Shown here: positions 17,197 to 26,005 of the stretch, in pieces
Position numbering within the stretch: position 1 is the first letter of the stretch
Layout of the letters: every line of letters begins with the position of its first letter
Assembly (NCBI GenBank): GCA_963799105.1
Contig: CAWCVR010000015.1
Coordinates: 62,001-126,000 of the forward strand
DNA length: 64,000 bases
Origin: CAWCVR01 sp963799105
GTDB taxonomy: Bacteria; Acidobacteriota; Terriglobia; Bryobacterales; Bryobacteraceae
Direction: 5' to 3'
Translations under genes and position numbers: made by a program
Notes under the pieces: model-generated
The model's database searches: none
What the model saw: only the letters and a program-made list of their open reading frames with translations
Told to the model about the DNA's origin: nothing

Positions 17197-18027
17197 TCAG
17201 TGCCCGTACTTCTTCTCGCCCGCTTCGATTCGCACCGCCAGCCGGTTCTCCGGAGGCGGTAACGGACAGGTGGCATACGGCGTGAACGAACAGGGAGGGT
17301 TGTAGGCTTTGTTGAAATCGAGCACCACCCACCCGTCGCGCGGCTTGTCGCTGTATAGAAACCGCCCGGCACCGTAGGTTTCTTTACTGGCAGTTTCATC
17401 GCGGAAGACGTAGAACAGTTGTTGGGCATCCGGGCTTTCCAGAATCGGGTACAGGCGCAAGTGCTTGCCGCCCAACTCGAATTCCGCGTAGCCCGGGCAC
17501 TCCGAAGGTTCAGTCTGGCCCAGCACGTTCAGGATGGGGATTTTCCTGGCGGCCGCCACCCACCGGGCCTTCACGCGCCATGCCGGGCTGGCCGGAAAGT
17601 ACTCCAGGCCGTGGAACTGCCGGCGGTACGCGCTCTCGGGATCCTTGAGACGGATGCCGAACCTGTCGCCGCGCTGAATCACGAACAAGCTGAGCCGGCC
17701 TACTTTGACCGCGCCGGTGTCGGAATCGGGCGTCACCTCGCGCGTGGTCCCATCCATGGTGAGGGTGACGCGCCGGCCATCGAAGGTGAAAACTCCCGCA
17801 TGTGCCGGCCCGTCGGGAAGCGCGATAGCGGCGTCCGGAGCCTTCCCGAAGGAGTTGGCGCCCGGATGCAGCCAGAACAGCCCGGCCACCGTCAGCCATC
17901 CGCCATCCGCTGTGAGCCTGGCTTCGCGGTCGTGCCGCCACAGGGCGATCTCCGCCGGATAGGACGCCTGGAATGCGGACACCGCCAGTACGGCGCCGAT
18001 GGGAAGCGCCAGCGCCAGCCGAACCAT
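17197..18027 (-). CDS. DUF1684 domain-containing protein
   Basis: 276 residues with an N-terminal hydrophobic signal (about 3-21). The DUF1684 signature is clear: LTVAGLFWLHPGANSFG (about 45-61) and, near the end, LDFNKAYNPPCSFTPYATC followed by PLPPPENRLAVRIEAGEK. The family is widespread, exported and of unknown biochemical function. It starts two bases after the zapA stop, so it appears to be the last gene of the rpmI-rplT-zapB-zapA transcript, although its role is unlikely to be ribosomal. Confidence 0.88.
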   Translation of the reverse strand: MVRLALALPIGAVLAVSAFQASYPAEIALWRHDREARLTADGGWLTVAGLFWLHPGANSFGKAPDAAIALPDGPAHAGVFTFDGRRVTLTMDGTTREVTPDSDTGAVKVGRLSLFVIQRGDRFGIRLKDPESAYRRQFHGLEYFPASPAWRVKARWVAAARKIPILNVLGQTEPSECPGYAEFELGGKHLRLYPILESPDAQQLFYVFRDETASKETYGAGRFLYSDKPRDGWVVLDFNKAYNPPCSFTPYATCPLPPPENRLAVRIEAGEKKYGH

Positions 18028-18029
18028 CG

Positions 18030-18350
18030 TCAGCCTTCCCGCGCCGAAGCGATCAACTGCTCCAGCATGCCGGCGAATTCCTCGCTCTTGCGGTCCACGC
18101 GCTGCTTGAACTGGCCGAGTTCGGTCTCGAGTTGCCGCAGTTTATCGGCGAGATGCAGACAGGCCAGCACGGCGATGTGGGTGGAATCGGCGTTGGGGGC
18201 GCGGGAAGCGATAGTGAGCATCAACTCGTTCACGCTGGCCGCCACCCGTTCCACCTCGCGCGGATCTCCGGCCGTGCGCAGCACATACGGCCGGCTCAGG
18301 ATGGTCACGCGAACGGACTGTTTGTCGGGAGGTTCCACCCGCGTCTCCAC
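18030..18350 (-). CDS. zapA: Cell division protein ZapA-like
   Basis: 106 residues from a GTG at 18350, ten bases after the upstream stop; longer starts would run through the previous gene. The pattern SVRVTILSRPYVLRTAGDPREVERVAASVNELM (about 10-42) is typical of ZapA, followed by IAVLACLHLADKL and a C-terminal coiled coil. ZapA bundles FtsZ filaments at midcell. It is the third member of a tightly spaced series rplT-zapB-zapA on the minus strand. No strong Shine-Dalgarno is visible, suggesting translational coupling. Confidence 0.85.
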   Translation of the reverse strand: METRVEPPDKQSVRVTILSRPYVLRTAGDPREVERVAASVNELMLTIASRAPNADSTHIAVLACLHLADKLRQLETELGQFKQRVDRKSEEFAGMLEQLIASAREG

Positions 18351-18360
18351 ACTGGAACGG

Positions 18361-18603
18361 CTAACTGGCGCCCAACCGGTCGATCTGCCCCAACAGCTTC
18401 TCGATGCGGGCGCGCACTTGCTTGCGTTCCGCCTGGAGCGCACTAACCTCTTCGGCCAGGCGCTCCTTGCGGGCCCTGGCTTCGGCGGCCTCGGCGAGCG
18501 CGGCCTCTTTTTCCTCGCGCAACCGCGCCACCAGTTGGATCGCCAACTGGATGCGCTCTTCCAGGTTGCTCAGGGAGTCCGATTCCCGCCCGGCTGGCGT
18601 CAT
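18361..18603 (-). CDS. zapB: Coiled-coil protein, ZapB-like
   Basis: 80 residues, almost entirely heptad-patterned coiled coil (LSNLEERIQLAIQLVARL, then LREEKEAALAEAAEARARK and LEKL-type repeats to the end). Size, composition and position directly before zapA fit ZapB, the ZapA-binding scaffold of the division site, but coiled coils are poor homology evidence. The ATG overlaps the rplT stop (ATGA), so translation is coupled to ribosomal protein L20. Confidence 0.65.
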   Translation of the reverse strand: MTPAGRESDSLSNLEERIQLAIQLVARLREEKEAALAEAAEARARKERLAEEVSALQAERKQVRARIEKLLGQIDRLGAS

Positions 18604-18947
18604 GCCGTCTCCAACGCCGCCTTGGCCTTCTCCACCAACTGCTGGAATCCTGGCTCGTCATGCAGGGCCACGTCCGCCAGAACCTTGCGGTTCAGGTCCA
18701 GACCGGCGGCCTTGAGCCCGTGCAGAAACTTGCTGTACGAAATACCGGCGGCCCGGCACGACGCGTTGATGCGGACGATCCACAGCGCGCGGAAATCGCG
18801 CTTCTTATTCTTGCGTCCGACGTAAGCGAACTTCAAGCCGCGTTCCACCGCTTCCTGCGCGGCGCGGTACAGCTTACTCTTGGTTAGAAAATATCCGGAT
18901 GCCTGCCTCGAGCGTCTTTTTTCGCGACGCGCGGCGGTGAGTCCCAC
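18600..18947 (-). CDS. rplT: Ribosomal protein L20 (N-terminus frameshifted)
   Basis: The open frame from GTG at 18947 encodes 115 residues with the L20 core (YFLTKSKLYRAAQEAVERGL, KKRDFRALWIVRINA). The conserved first residues are encoded in another frame: a GTG at 18963, with GGAG 8 bases upstream, reads MPRVKRG, the universal L20 start, and then runs out of register at the GGG of 18943-18945. Removing one G joins MPRVKRG to LTAARREKRRSRQ and gives a 120-residue protein of normal length. Either a one-base consensus error is present or the cell makes a shortened L20 lacking its rRNA-binding tail residues. It follows rpmI by 79 bases; infC is not adjacent. Confidence 0.93.
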   Translation of the reverse strand: MGLTAARREKRRSRQASGYFLTKSKLYRAAQEAVERGLKFAYVGRKNKKRDFRALWIVRINASCRAAGISYSKFLHGLKAAGLDLNRKVLADVALHDEPGFQQLVEKAKAALETA

Positions 18948-19042
18948 GTTTTACTCTGGGCACGTTTTCATCTCCTCGTTCGGTTCCCTATCGACTGGCG
19001 GATCGGGCACGTGCCATACGCGCCGTCCGCGCGAATCGCTCC

Positions 19043-19237
19043 CTAATACGGGAGCATGCGCTTCAAAGCGGGCTGATTGGCCTCATCGGCGACCACGCTT
19101 TTGTGAAGCTTCTTCTTGCGTTTGTGCGGCTTCGAGGTCAGGATATGCCGGCCAAAGGCGTGACTACGAACCACTTTGCCCGTGCCGGTTTTCTTGAACC
19201 GCTTAGACGCACCCTTATGGGTCTTAAGCTTAGGCAT
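19043..19237 (-). CDS. rpmI: Ribosomal protein L35
   Basis: 64 residues starting MPKLKTHKGASKRFKKTGTG, the invariant L35 opening, and ending NQPALKRMLPY. It is a small, highly basic protein of the large subunit. The ATG at 19237 is fixed by homology; the frame is open further upstream but non-conserved. It heads the rpmI-rplT-zapB-zapA series. The usual upstream infC is missing; instead the divergent ugd begins 182 bases away, so this transcript needs its own promoter and cannot use the IF3-linked leader known in Proteobacteria. Confidence 0.96.
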   Translation of the reverse strand: MPKLKTHKGASKRFKKTGTGKVVRSHAFGRHILTSKPHKRKKKLHKSVVADEANQPALKRMLPY

Positions 19238-19418
19238 AGAAATCCACTGATGTCCTTGGAACAGGTAGACGAGTGAATTATAGCACGGCGGGAGGCCTAT
19301 GCAGGGAATGGCCGGTGTTTGAGACAGCGGCGGCGGTGAGGCGGCGGCGCCGGAACGGGGGCATTCTCCGCGACTTGCTATACTCAACAGTCATGGCCGT
19401 TCGCGGCCAGCGCCTCAC

Positions 19419-20817
19419 ATGCGAGTAACAGTCATCGGAACCGGATACGTCGGCACGGTTACGGGTGCGTGCCTGTCCTACCTGGGACATCACGTCACGT
19501 GCGTAGACACGGACGGAAGCAAGATCGCCAGGCTGTCTCGGGGCGAATCGCCCATCTATGAGCCTCACCTGGAGGAGATGCTGGCGCTCGCCGCAAAGCG
19601 GGGCGGCATTCGGTTTACCACGGATCTGGCCGAGGCCGCGCCCTCGAGCGACGCGATCTTCATCGCCGTCGGCACTCCGCCCCTTCCCAGCGGCGAGGCC
19701 AACCTGGCCTACCTGGAGGCGGCCGCCCGCAGCATCGGCGCCGCCATGGACGGACGCCGCTTCCGCGTGGTGGTCAACAAGTCCACCGTGCCGGTGGGCA
19801 GCGGGAACCTGGTGGAAACCCTGGTTCGCGAAGGCATCGGCGAGGTGCGGCCCGGCGACCAGGGCAACATACGGTTCGGCGTCGCCAGCAATCCCGAGTT
19901 TCTGCGCGAGGGCAGCGCGGTGGCGGATTCGCTCTACCCCGACCGCATCGTGGTGGGCGCGGCGAGATGCCGAGACCCTCGACCTCATGCGGCAGCTCTA
20001 TGCGCCGCTGGTGTCGCAGAGTTTCGATCCGCCGCCGGGCGTGCCGCGGCCGGCGTCCGTCACCAGCGCGCCGTTGGTCGCCACGTCGCTCACCAGCGCC
20101 GAGATGATCAAGTACGCCGCCAACGCGTTCCTCGCCATGAAGATCGGTTTCGCCAACGAAATCGCCAATATCTGCGAGCGGGTGGGCGCCGAGGGCACCG
20201 AGGTGATGACCGGAATCGGACTGGATTCCCGCATCGGCGCGAAGTTTCTCAACCCCGGCGTGGGCTGGGGAGGCAGTTGTTTTGGCAAGGACGTGCACGC
20301 CCTGCTGCACACGGCGCGCGAGTACGGGTATGAGGCCCGGCTGCTGCAGGCCTCCCTCGACGTCAACGCGGCGCAGCGCGGCGCGGTGATTCAGAAGCTC
20401 CAGGAGAAGCTCTTTATCCTGAAGGGCCGCACCATCGGTTTGCTGGGCCTGGCCTTCAAGCCCGATACCGACGATCTGCGCGACGCGCCCAGCCTGACCA
20501 TCGCCGAGCGTCTGCTGCAGATGGGCGCGCGCGTGAAGGCGTACGACCCCATCGCCATGCCGGCCTGCCGCCAGCAGTGGCCCGATCTGAAGATCCGCTA
20601 TTGCGAGAGCGTGCAGGAGCTGGCGGCCGGGTGCGATGCCCTGGTCCTGGTAACGGAATGGGATGAATTCCGCAACCTCGACCTGGTGGCGCTAGCGCCC
20701 CTGACCTCCGCGCGCATCCTGGTGGACGGCCGCAACGCCATTCAGCCGGAGACCGCCATCCGCGCGGGCTTTGATTACACCGGCATCGGCCGCTCCGTGC
20801 GTCCGCGCGGCGCGTAA
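19419..20817 (+). pseudogene. ugd: UDP-glucose 6-dehydrogenase, frameshifted
   Basis: Two overlapping frames together encode a full-length UDP-glucose/GDP-mannose dehydrogenase (about 465 residues). Frame one (from ATG 19419) carries the NAD-binding MRVTVIGTGYVGTVTGACL and ASNPEFLREGSAV. Frame two carries EMIKYAANAFLAMKIGFANE, NPGVGWGGSCFGKDV with the catalytic cysteine, and the C-terminal UDP-binding domain (GLAFKPDTDDLRDAPS). The change occurs near 19965: deleting one base of GCGAGATGCC gives an uninterrupted VVGAADAETLDLM. The enzyme makes UDP-glucuronate for exopolysaccharide. Both halves remain conserved with no other lesion, so a sequencing error or very recent mutation is more likely than an old pseudogene. 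Confidence 0.9.
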
Positions 20818-20887
20818 GCGGACTGAGACACGCGGACCGTCTCGCCGACGGCGAACTCCCTCCGTGCGTCCGCGCGGCGCGCAAGCG
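20793..20887. repeat. 28-bp direct repeat at the end of ugd
   Basis: The last codons of ugd plus the stop (20793-20820) are repeated at 20860-20887 with one difference (CGTAAGCG versus CGCAAGCG). The 67-bp offset suggests a local duplication of the gene end. The second copy is non-coding. Confidence 0.7.
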
Positions 20888-21264
20888 GGTTGACACCGTT
20901 TGGGGGGCAGGCTGGCGCCGCGCGGGGCGCCCTGGGCAGCCGACAATCGGCTCACGCCCCATTGCCGTCATGAAGTTCAGGGTCGCGCCGCGATGTATTG
21001 TGGAACGATCCCGGCGCGTGCTCGTCCCATGACGGCTAGATTCCGTGCTGTCGCGAAACCGCTCGCTGACGGTAGCAGCTCCGTTCGGAGCTGCGAGCGT
21101 GAGGGAGTGATTCCCCGCAAAGCCACCGAACCATACGGTCAAAGACCTAGGTCTTCAACCGTGTGATTTGGCGCCTTTGCCGGGCCGCTCGCTCACGCTC
21201 GCGGTTCTGTCCGGAACCTTGAGCGAGTGGCCCGGCAAAGGAACAGTATCTTGCGGTCATCGCA
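20888..21264. other. Intergenic stretch with hairpin repeats
   Basis: No convincing gene. It holds an inverted repeat with 22-bp arms (21174-21195 and 21220-21241, one mismatch, 24-base loop) and a related GCTCGCTGACGG / GCGAGCGTGAGGGAG pair at about 21058-21112. A segment at 21151-21178 is similar to one at 36630-36657 elsewhere in the window. These look like remnants of small dispersed palindromic elements. The large hairpin lacks a T-run but could still act as a 3' boundary for the minus-strand DUF3309 gene or for ugd. Confidence 0.55.
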
Positions 21265-21420
21265 CTAGTTGAAAGCCCCAAGCATGTAGGCAATGAGGAG
21301 AATGACCAGGATGGTGCCTAAGCCGACGCCCGCACCCCCGCCGTAACCCCAGCGGCTATGGCCGTAGTATCCACCACCAAGCCCTAAAACCAACAGTAAA
21401 ACTACAATCAGTAACAACAT
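21265..21420 (-). CDS. Small DUF3309-like membrane protein
   Basis: 51 residues: a leucine/valine helix (MLLLIVVLLLVLGLGGG), a tyrosine/tryptophan/glycine-rich centre (YYGHSRWGYGGG) and a second hydrophobic helix (TILVILLIAYMLGAF). This two-helix hairpin with an aromatic-glycine turn is the DUF3309 pattern. GGAG lies 7 bases before the ATG. It is the last gene of a minus-strand trio with csbD and a BON lipoprotein; such genes commonly cluster as part of general or envelope stress responses, which is the only functional hint. Confidence 0.78.
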   Translation of the reverse strand: MLLLIVVLLLVLGLGGGYYGHSRWGYGGGAGVGLGTILVILLIAYMLGAFN

Positions 21421-21465
21421 TGTGAATCTCCTTTTCCGTCGAACGTTAACCGGCTTCTGGCCGAT

Positions 21466-21645
21466 TTACTTCCCGAAAACCTTTTCAACCTGTCCAACCC
21501 CTTTTTGAATCTTTCCGGCGAGGTTCTCCGATTTGCCTTCAAGCTCCAAATCGGGATCGTTGGTGACCTGGCCGGCCGCCTGTTTGACGGTGCCCGTTAC
21601 TTTATGAAGCTCGCCTTCGATCCGGTCTTTCGTGCCTTGTTTCAT
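21466..21645 (-). CDS. CsbD family stress protein
   Basis: 59 residues, reading MKQGTKDRIEGELHKVTG then AAGQVTNDPDLELEGKSEN and AGKIQKGVGQVEKVFGK. The KD-RIEG, GQ-TNDPDLE-EGK and KxG-GQxEK pattern is diagnostic of CsbD, a small hydrophilic protein induced by general stress in Bacillus and many other bacteria; its molecular role is unknown. GGGAG precedes the ATG. It sits between the BON lipoprotein (60 bases upstream) and the DUF3309 gene (45 bases downstream), probably co-transcribed. Confidence 0.92.
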   Translation of the reverse strand: MKQGTKDRIEGELHKVTGTVKQAAGQVTNDPDLELEGKSENLAGKIQKGVGQVEKVFGK

Positions 21646-21704
21646 AGCTCTCCCATCCTTGTTTCGATCGTTTCAATTCGTCCTCGCGCAAACGCGAGGG
21701 GGCC

Positions 21705-22262
21705 TCAATTCGACGAAGTGGCCTTTTGGTTCTTGATCTGCAGTTCATTCACCACTTGCCAGACGTTGGGAACCGAAGACGCGACCGACTGGGCCAGCGC
21801 CCGCCTGGATTGAGAGCCGACGTCTCCCGTCAGCGTGACGACGTGATTCTTGACGTCGTACTTTACGCTCTCGTGAAACTTGTTCTGGATGAGAGCGGCA
21901 TCCAGGTTCTGCTCGATGCCTTTGTCCAGATCCGAATTCATGGCGTTGGCCTCGCTTTCGGAGCCCTTGGGAACCACTGCAACCTGGTTCGACACAACTT
22001 CTCCGGCGGCGAAGGACGTTGCAATGGATTCCGCCTGGGTCTTATCTCCGTAAGCTGCGACGTGTCCGCCCAGGGTCACTACGCCCTTCCCGCGATCCTG
22101 ACTTACGGAAACATCCTTGAGGCCGGCCTGATCCAGCGCCGTGCGGATGTTGCTGGAAACGTGGCGCGATTGCAGGTATGTTTGTGAACATCCGGCAAAC
22201 ATCCCGGCGAGCAGCAGCGCCAGCGATGCGGAGTAAATATTGAGAGTCTTCAAGTTCAGCAT
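21705..22262 (-). CDS. BON-domain lipoprotein
   Basis: 185 residues. The lipobox LLAGMFAGCSQ places the lipidated cysteine near residue 25. Two BON-type units follow: about 40-95 (LDQAGLKDVSVSQDRGKGVVTLGGHV) and about 115-175 (NKFHESVKYDVKNHVVTLTGDVGS). BON proteins attach to membranes and support envelope integrity under osmotic stress (OsmY-like). The start at 22262 was chosen because it directly opens the lipoprotein signal; upstream in-frame codons are non-conserved. It heads the BON-csbD-DUF3309 operon. Confidence 0.88.
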   Translation of the reverse strand: MLNLKTLNIYSASLALLLAGMFAGCSQTYLQSRHVSSNIRTALDQAGLKDVSVSQDRGKGVVTLGGHVAAYGDKTQAESIATSFAAGEVVSNQVAVVPKGSESEANAMNSDLDKGIEQNLDAALIQNKFHESVKYDVKNHVVTLTGDVGSQSRRALAQSVASSVPNVWQVVNELQIKNQKATSSN

Positions 22263-22860
22263 CCTTTCCCGATACCAGGCATGGTATAGGCAGATTGGTG
22301 GCCAATCCCGTAACGATGGGAACATGAGCTGCAATCTCGGAGAGCGGCATCCAGGTGCAATTCTTGCCTTCATACGGCAAGAAGTTCCGCAGGATGGCGC
22401 GCCCTTCGCCACCGGCTTCGACGCGCATCGGAGAGGAAGCGATCGGATTGCGGCGGCGGCGTCGGGCAGCCGCACGCCGCGCCGGGCGAGCCCCGGCAAT
22501 AGCTCGGGCTGGGCATCACCCTCGCATTCACCGTTTGCGGCCCATGCACTCAGCGGGCGCAAGGGTCACCCCACGCGTCCCCCGAGTGCCTTGCGCGAGG
22601 AAGGCGGGGAGGGTGGCGAATTCCCTTCGCCGACGGGCCGCTCGCGACCCAGGCGGTAGCCCGCTCACGGCTCGGTGCATGCCGAGAAGCGTCACCGGCC
22701 GGCACCGGCCACCGGTTTGGGGCCAGCGCGCCTGTAACTCCTCCACGCGGCGTTGCGCCAGGGGTTTTCGGCTCTTAAGCGGAGATTCGGGGCGCCAGCA
22801 CGTGAATTAACTTCAGTTAGCATCGCGCCGCGCGCCGCGACTGGCTAGAATAACTGCCCC
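22263..22860. other. Intergenic, no gene seen
   Basis: About 600 bases upstream of the BON lipoprotein. Frames are open on both strands because of high G+C, but none has a plausible start signal, hydrophobicity pattern or recognisable motif. The promoter for the stress operon should lie at the left end; I could not assign its elements. Confidence 0.45.
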
Positions 22861-23851
22861 ATGGCTGCCGTATCGGATCGCTTGCAGGAAGGGATCTCGA
22901 TGATCGTAACGCTGCACCTTTCGGCGATGCTTTTCGTCGATCGCGCGCAGCTCAAAAGCCGCCTGGTGGGGATACTCGGCTACGCGAAGAGGGTCGTGGC
23001 GATCTGGAGTGGGCCGGCAACCGACCGGACCTCCTACATGATAATCTTCCCGTGGATCGTCCTCACGGCGGCGGGAGACTTCGTATGGCCCTCCGCCGCC
23101 CACCAGCACGTGCCCTGGCAACCGTGGCAGAGAGTGGCGTTCGGCGTGTTCGCAGTGGTGGTGTTGTCGTTTGCGGTCCTCGCCACAATGCGGCTGAAGC
23201 GGTGGGGGCGTTAGGCGGGGACGTTCCAGGTTTCGAGAGGCGACCTGTTCGACAGCGTCAGAAAGATGTGCAGGAAAGCCGGCATTTTCGCGTGGATCGA
23301 CCCGCGGGTCTACGTTTTGCCGGACCTGACCCAGGCTCAACGATTCGCTTTGATCGGGACCGCCGTCCTGGTGCCCCGGCAGCTTCTGGATTCCATGAGC
23401 CGGCGCGAGATGGATGCGCTGGTGGCGCGGCAGTTGTGCCGGCAGTCGAAACCGTACTACTATCCGCCGTTCTGGACGCTGCTGGCGTGCGATGTGGCTG
23501 CCGTGGGTTTGGAGGAGTGGCTGGCGCCCAGTTCCGGCATCCGATGGGTGGCCGTACTGCTCGTTGCTCGCCGCGCAGTTGGCCGCGCTGGCGAACTATC
23601 TGCCGCGCGCGCTGGCGCAGGCAGATTTCCGCGCGGCCGAACTGGCCGGCGATCCCGAGGCGCTTTTGTCCTCGATGGCCAGTCTTGCCAGGTTCAGCGG
23701 GATTCCCGCGGACGAAGTGTCGATTCAGGAGATCGCGCGGTGCAGCGGCGTTTCCCGGGAGCGAATTCCGGACTTGCTCGCCGAAAGCGCTGTCCCCGCC
23801 GAAGACCGCTATCCTACCACTGGGTCTTACATGATTACCGGTATGCAATAG
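22861..23851 (+). pseudogene. Decayed M48-type membrane metalloprotease homologue
   Basis: Three pieces of one gene. Residues 1-117 (22861-23214) hold membrane helices and end at TAG (23212). The same frame continues directly after the TAG with TFQVSRGDLFDSVRKMCRKAG, the segment that follows the helices in M48 proteases. Near 23566 a one-base shift moves the frame, after which AQLAALANYLPRALAQADF and AELAGDPEALLSSMASL complete the M48 pattern. The protease motif SRRE-x-D-x-x-x-AHELxH is here SRREMDALVARQLCRQ: the two zinc histidines and the glutamate are gone, as is the third ligand. It is therefore catalytically dead even if translated. GATCTCG ATG at 22900 is an alternative start. Confidence 0.6.
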
Positions 23852-24149
23852 CGGACCGGGAGCCGAAGTCAATCGACTTGATAACCCCATCGACGCCCGG
23901 CGTGCCGGCCAATGGGCGGGCGTATTCGGTGCGCACGGGAACCTGCCGCGGTTGGGGGCCACGGGCCAGGATCGCCAATCCTCCGCCCTTGTCGTCCGTC
24001 CCCGCGTTTTCGCAGGCTCTCGCCAGGACGAAGTGCCGCATTCGCGAGAGACACGGGCTAACTTCAGATAATGCCAGCCGGGAGACGATGCCAGTCATGC
24101 GTCTCCGGCGGTTATCGCCCTATCATGCGCCGTCCGCGCCTGCCCGGAT

Positions 24150-25946
24150 TCACCGCTCCACCTTGGCCTCTAACTCCGCCCATCGCACGTATAACTCCTC
24201 CACGCGGCGCTCGGATTCCCGGAGTTTCTCGTAAGACTCGGTGAGCCGGCGCGGGTCGGTCGCGGATGCCTGCATCTCCCGCTGCCAGCCGCCTACTTCG
24301 CGCTCGGCTTCCAGAATCCTCGCTTCCATCCCGTCCCACTCGCGCTGTTCCAGATACGAGAGCTTCTTCCTGGGAACGTCCGCCGCCGCCAGGGCCGGCG
24401 CGCGCGTTTCCTTTGCGGCGGCCTTCTCCGCCGGCGGCTCGCCGCGCCATGCCTCCCACTGCGAGTAGTCCGCGAAGACACCGCCCTCGCCGCCATCCAG
24501 CCCGACGACCGCGGTGGATACGCGATCCAGCAGGTAGCGGTCGTGACTCACCAGCACGACCGCGCCCGGGAAGTCGAGCAGGCTTTCCTCCAACACTTCC
24601 AGGGTGGGGATATCCAGGTCGTTGGTCGGTTCGTCGAGCAGCAGCACGTCGGCGGTCTCCAGCATCAGTTTGGCGATCATGACGCGCGCCCGCTCGCCGC
24701 CGGAGAGCCTGGCCACCGGCATCTCCAATTGCTCTTCGCGGAACAGGAAGCGCTTGGCCCAGCCCATCACGTGGACGGGCCGCCCGCGATACGTCACCGA
24801 ATCGCCCTCGGGGCACAGCGTCCGGCGCAGGCTGGTGGCGGGGTCGAGGTGCGCTCCGCGGTCCTGCGCGAAGCTCACCGTGCGCAAGGCCTCCGCGCGC
24901 CGCACGCTGCCTTCGTCCGGGCCGAGCCCGCCGCCGAGGATCTTGAGCAGGGTGGTCTTGCCGCTCCCATTTGCGCCCACCAGGCCGATGCGCACGCCCG
25001 GCGAGAGCGTGAGATTGAGATTACGGAACAGCCTGCGGCCGCCCAGCGTTTTGCCCACACCCTCGGCCTCAATGAGCCGCCTGGTCTTGCGGTCGGAGGC
25101 GGTGAAATCGATCTGCGCCGTCGCCGCGCGGCTGCGCGCCGTCACCGCCGCAAGCTCTCCGATCAGCCGTCCGGCGGCGTCGATACGCGCCTTGCTCTTG
25201 GTGGTCCGCGCCTTGGGCCCGCGCCGCAGCCACTCGACCTCGCGCCGCACCTTGACGGCCAGCGAGGCTTCGAGCTTCTGCTGCGCCTCGAAGAATTCTT
25301 CGCGCCGTTCCAGAAACTCGCTGTAGTTTCCATTGACCTGGAACGCGCACTGCGGATACGCCCGGTTGACCTCGGCCATCCGGGTGGCGACGTTCTCGAG
25401 GAAGTAGCGGTCGTGGGTGACCACCAGGCAGGCATTGGCGGAAGCGAGCGAGCGCTCCAGCCAGAGAATGCCGTCCAGGTCCAGGTGGTTGGTCGGCTCA
25501 TCCAGCAGCAGCACGTCGGGAGAAGTCACCAGCGCCGCCGCGATGGCGAGGCGTTTCGTCCATCCGCCGGAGAGCGATGCCGCCAGCGCCTCGGCGTCCT
25601 CGAACCCGGTGCGGCTCAGCATCATGTTGGCGCGCGTGGTCTTCTCTTCCTCGTCCAGCGCCAGGGGTGCGAGCGCGGAACGAAGAACCGAGGCGGGGGT
25701 GTCGCCGGCCGCGAATGCCGAATCCTGTGGAACGTAGGCCAGCCGGACGTTGCGGCGCGCCGCCCTCTCTCCGGCGTCCGGCCTATCCCGTCCCGCCAGG
25801 ATTTCGAGCAAGGTGGTTTTGCCGCTGCCGTTGGGCCCGATCAAGCCGGTGCGGTCGCCGTCGGAGAGGCTCAGCGAAAGATCTTCGAACAGGACGCGCG
25901 CGCCATACGATTTGCGCACACCGGTGCAACTCAGCAGGACGGGCAT
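24150..25946 (-). CDS. ABC-F family ATPase, Uup-like
   Basis: 598 residues from the ATG at 25946 (GGAG four bases upstream; an ATG six codons earlier has no such site). Two ABC domains: Walker A GPNGSGKTT (37-45) with LSGGWTKRLA and LLLDEPTNHLDLDG, then GANGSGKTT with LSGGERARVMI and LLLDEPTNDLDIPT. The linker between them carries the ABC-F arginine-rich helix (LRRGPKARTTKSKAR). A C-terminal coiled coil (about 520-598) is Uup-like. No membrane segments. Members act on ribosomes or DNA intermediates rather than transport. It is the last gene of the run that includes the LolA-like and acyltransferase genes. Confidence 0.9.
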   Translation of the reverse strand: MPVLLSCTGVRKSYGARVLFEDLSLSLSDGDRTGLIGPNGSGKTTLLEILAGRDRPDAGERAARRNVRLAYVPQDSAFAAGDTPASVLRSALAPLALDEEEKTTRANMMLSRTGFEDAEALAASLSGGWTKRLAIAAALVTSPDVLLLDEPTNHLDLDGILWLERSLASANACLVVTHDRYFLENVATRMAEVNRAYPQCAFQVNGNYSEFLERREEFFEAQQKLEASLAVKVRREVEWLRRGPKARTTKSKARIDAAGRLIGELAAVTARSRAATAQIDFTASDRKTRRLIEAEGVGKTLGGRRLFRNLNLTLSPGVRIGLVGANGSGKTTLLKILGGGLGPDEGSVRRAEALRTVSFAQDRGAHLDPATSLRRTLCPEGDSVTYRGRPVHVMGWAKRFLFREEQLEMPVARLSGGERARVMIAKLMLETADVLLLDEPTNDLDIPTLEVLEESLLDFPGAVVLVSHDRYLLDRVSTAVVGLDGGEGGVFADYSQWEAWRGEPPAEKAAAKETRAPALAAADVPRKKLSYLEQREWDGMEARILEAEREVGGWQREMQASATDPRRLTESYEKLRESERRVEELYVRWAELEAKVER

Positions 25947-26005
25947 GTTTCTCCAGGATGGCACACCGAGTCAGGAAGCCGTGAAGAGATCGGGCGGGCT
26001 GCAGG

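Noticed and set aside
22355..22810. 151-codon ORF upstream of the M48-like gene
   Set aside because: Arginine-rich, no start signal, overlapping alternatives on both strands.
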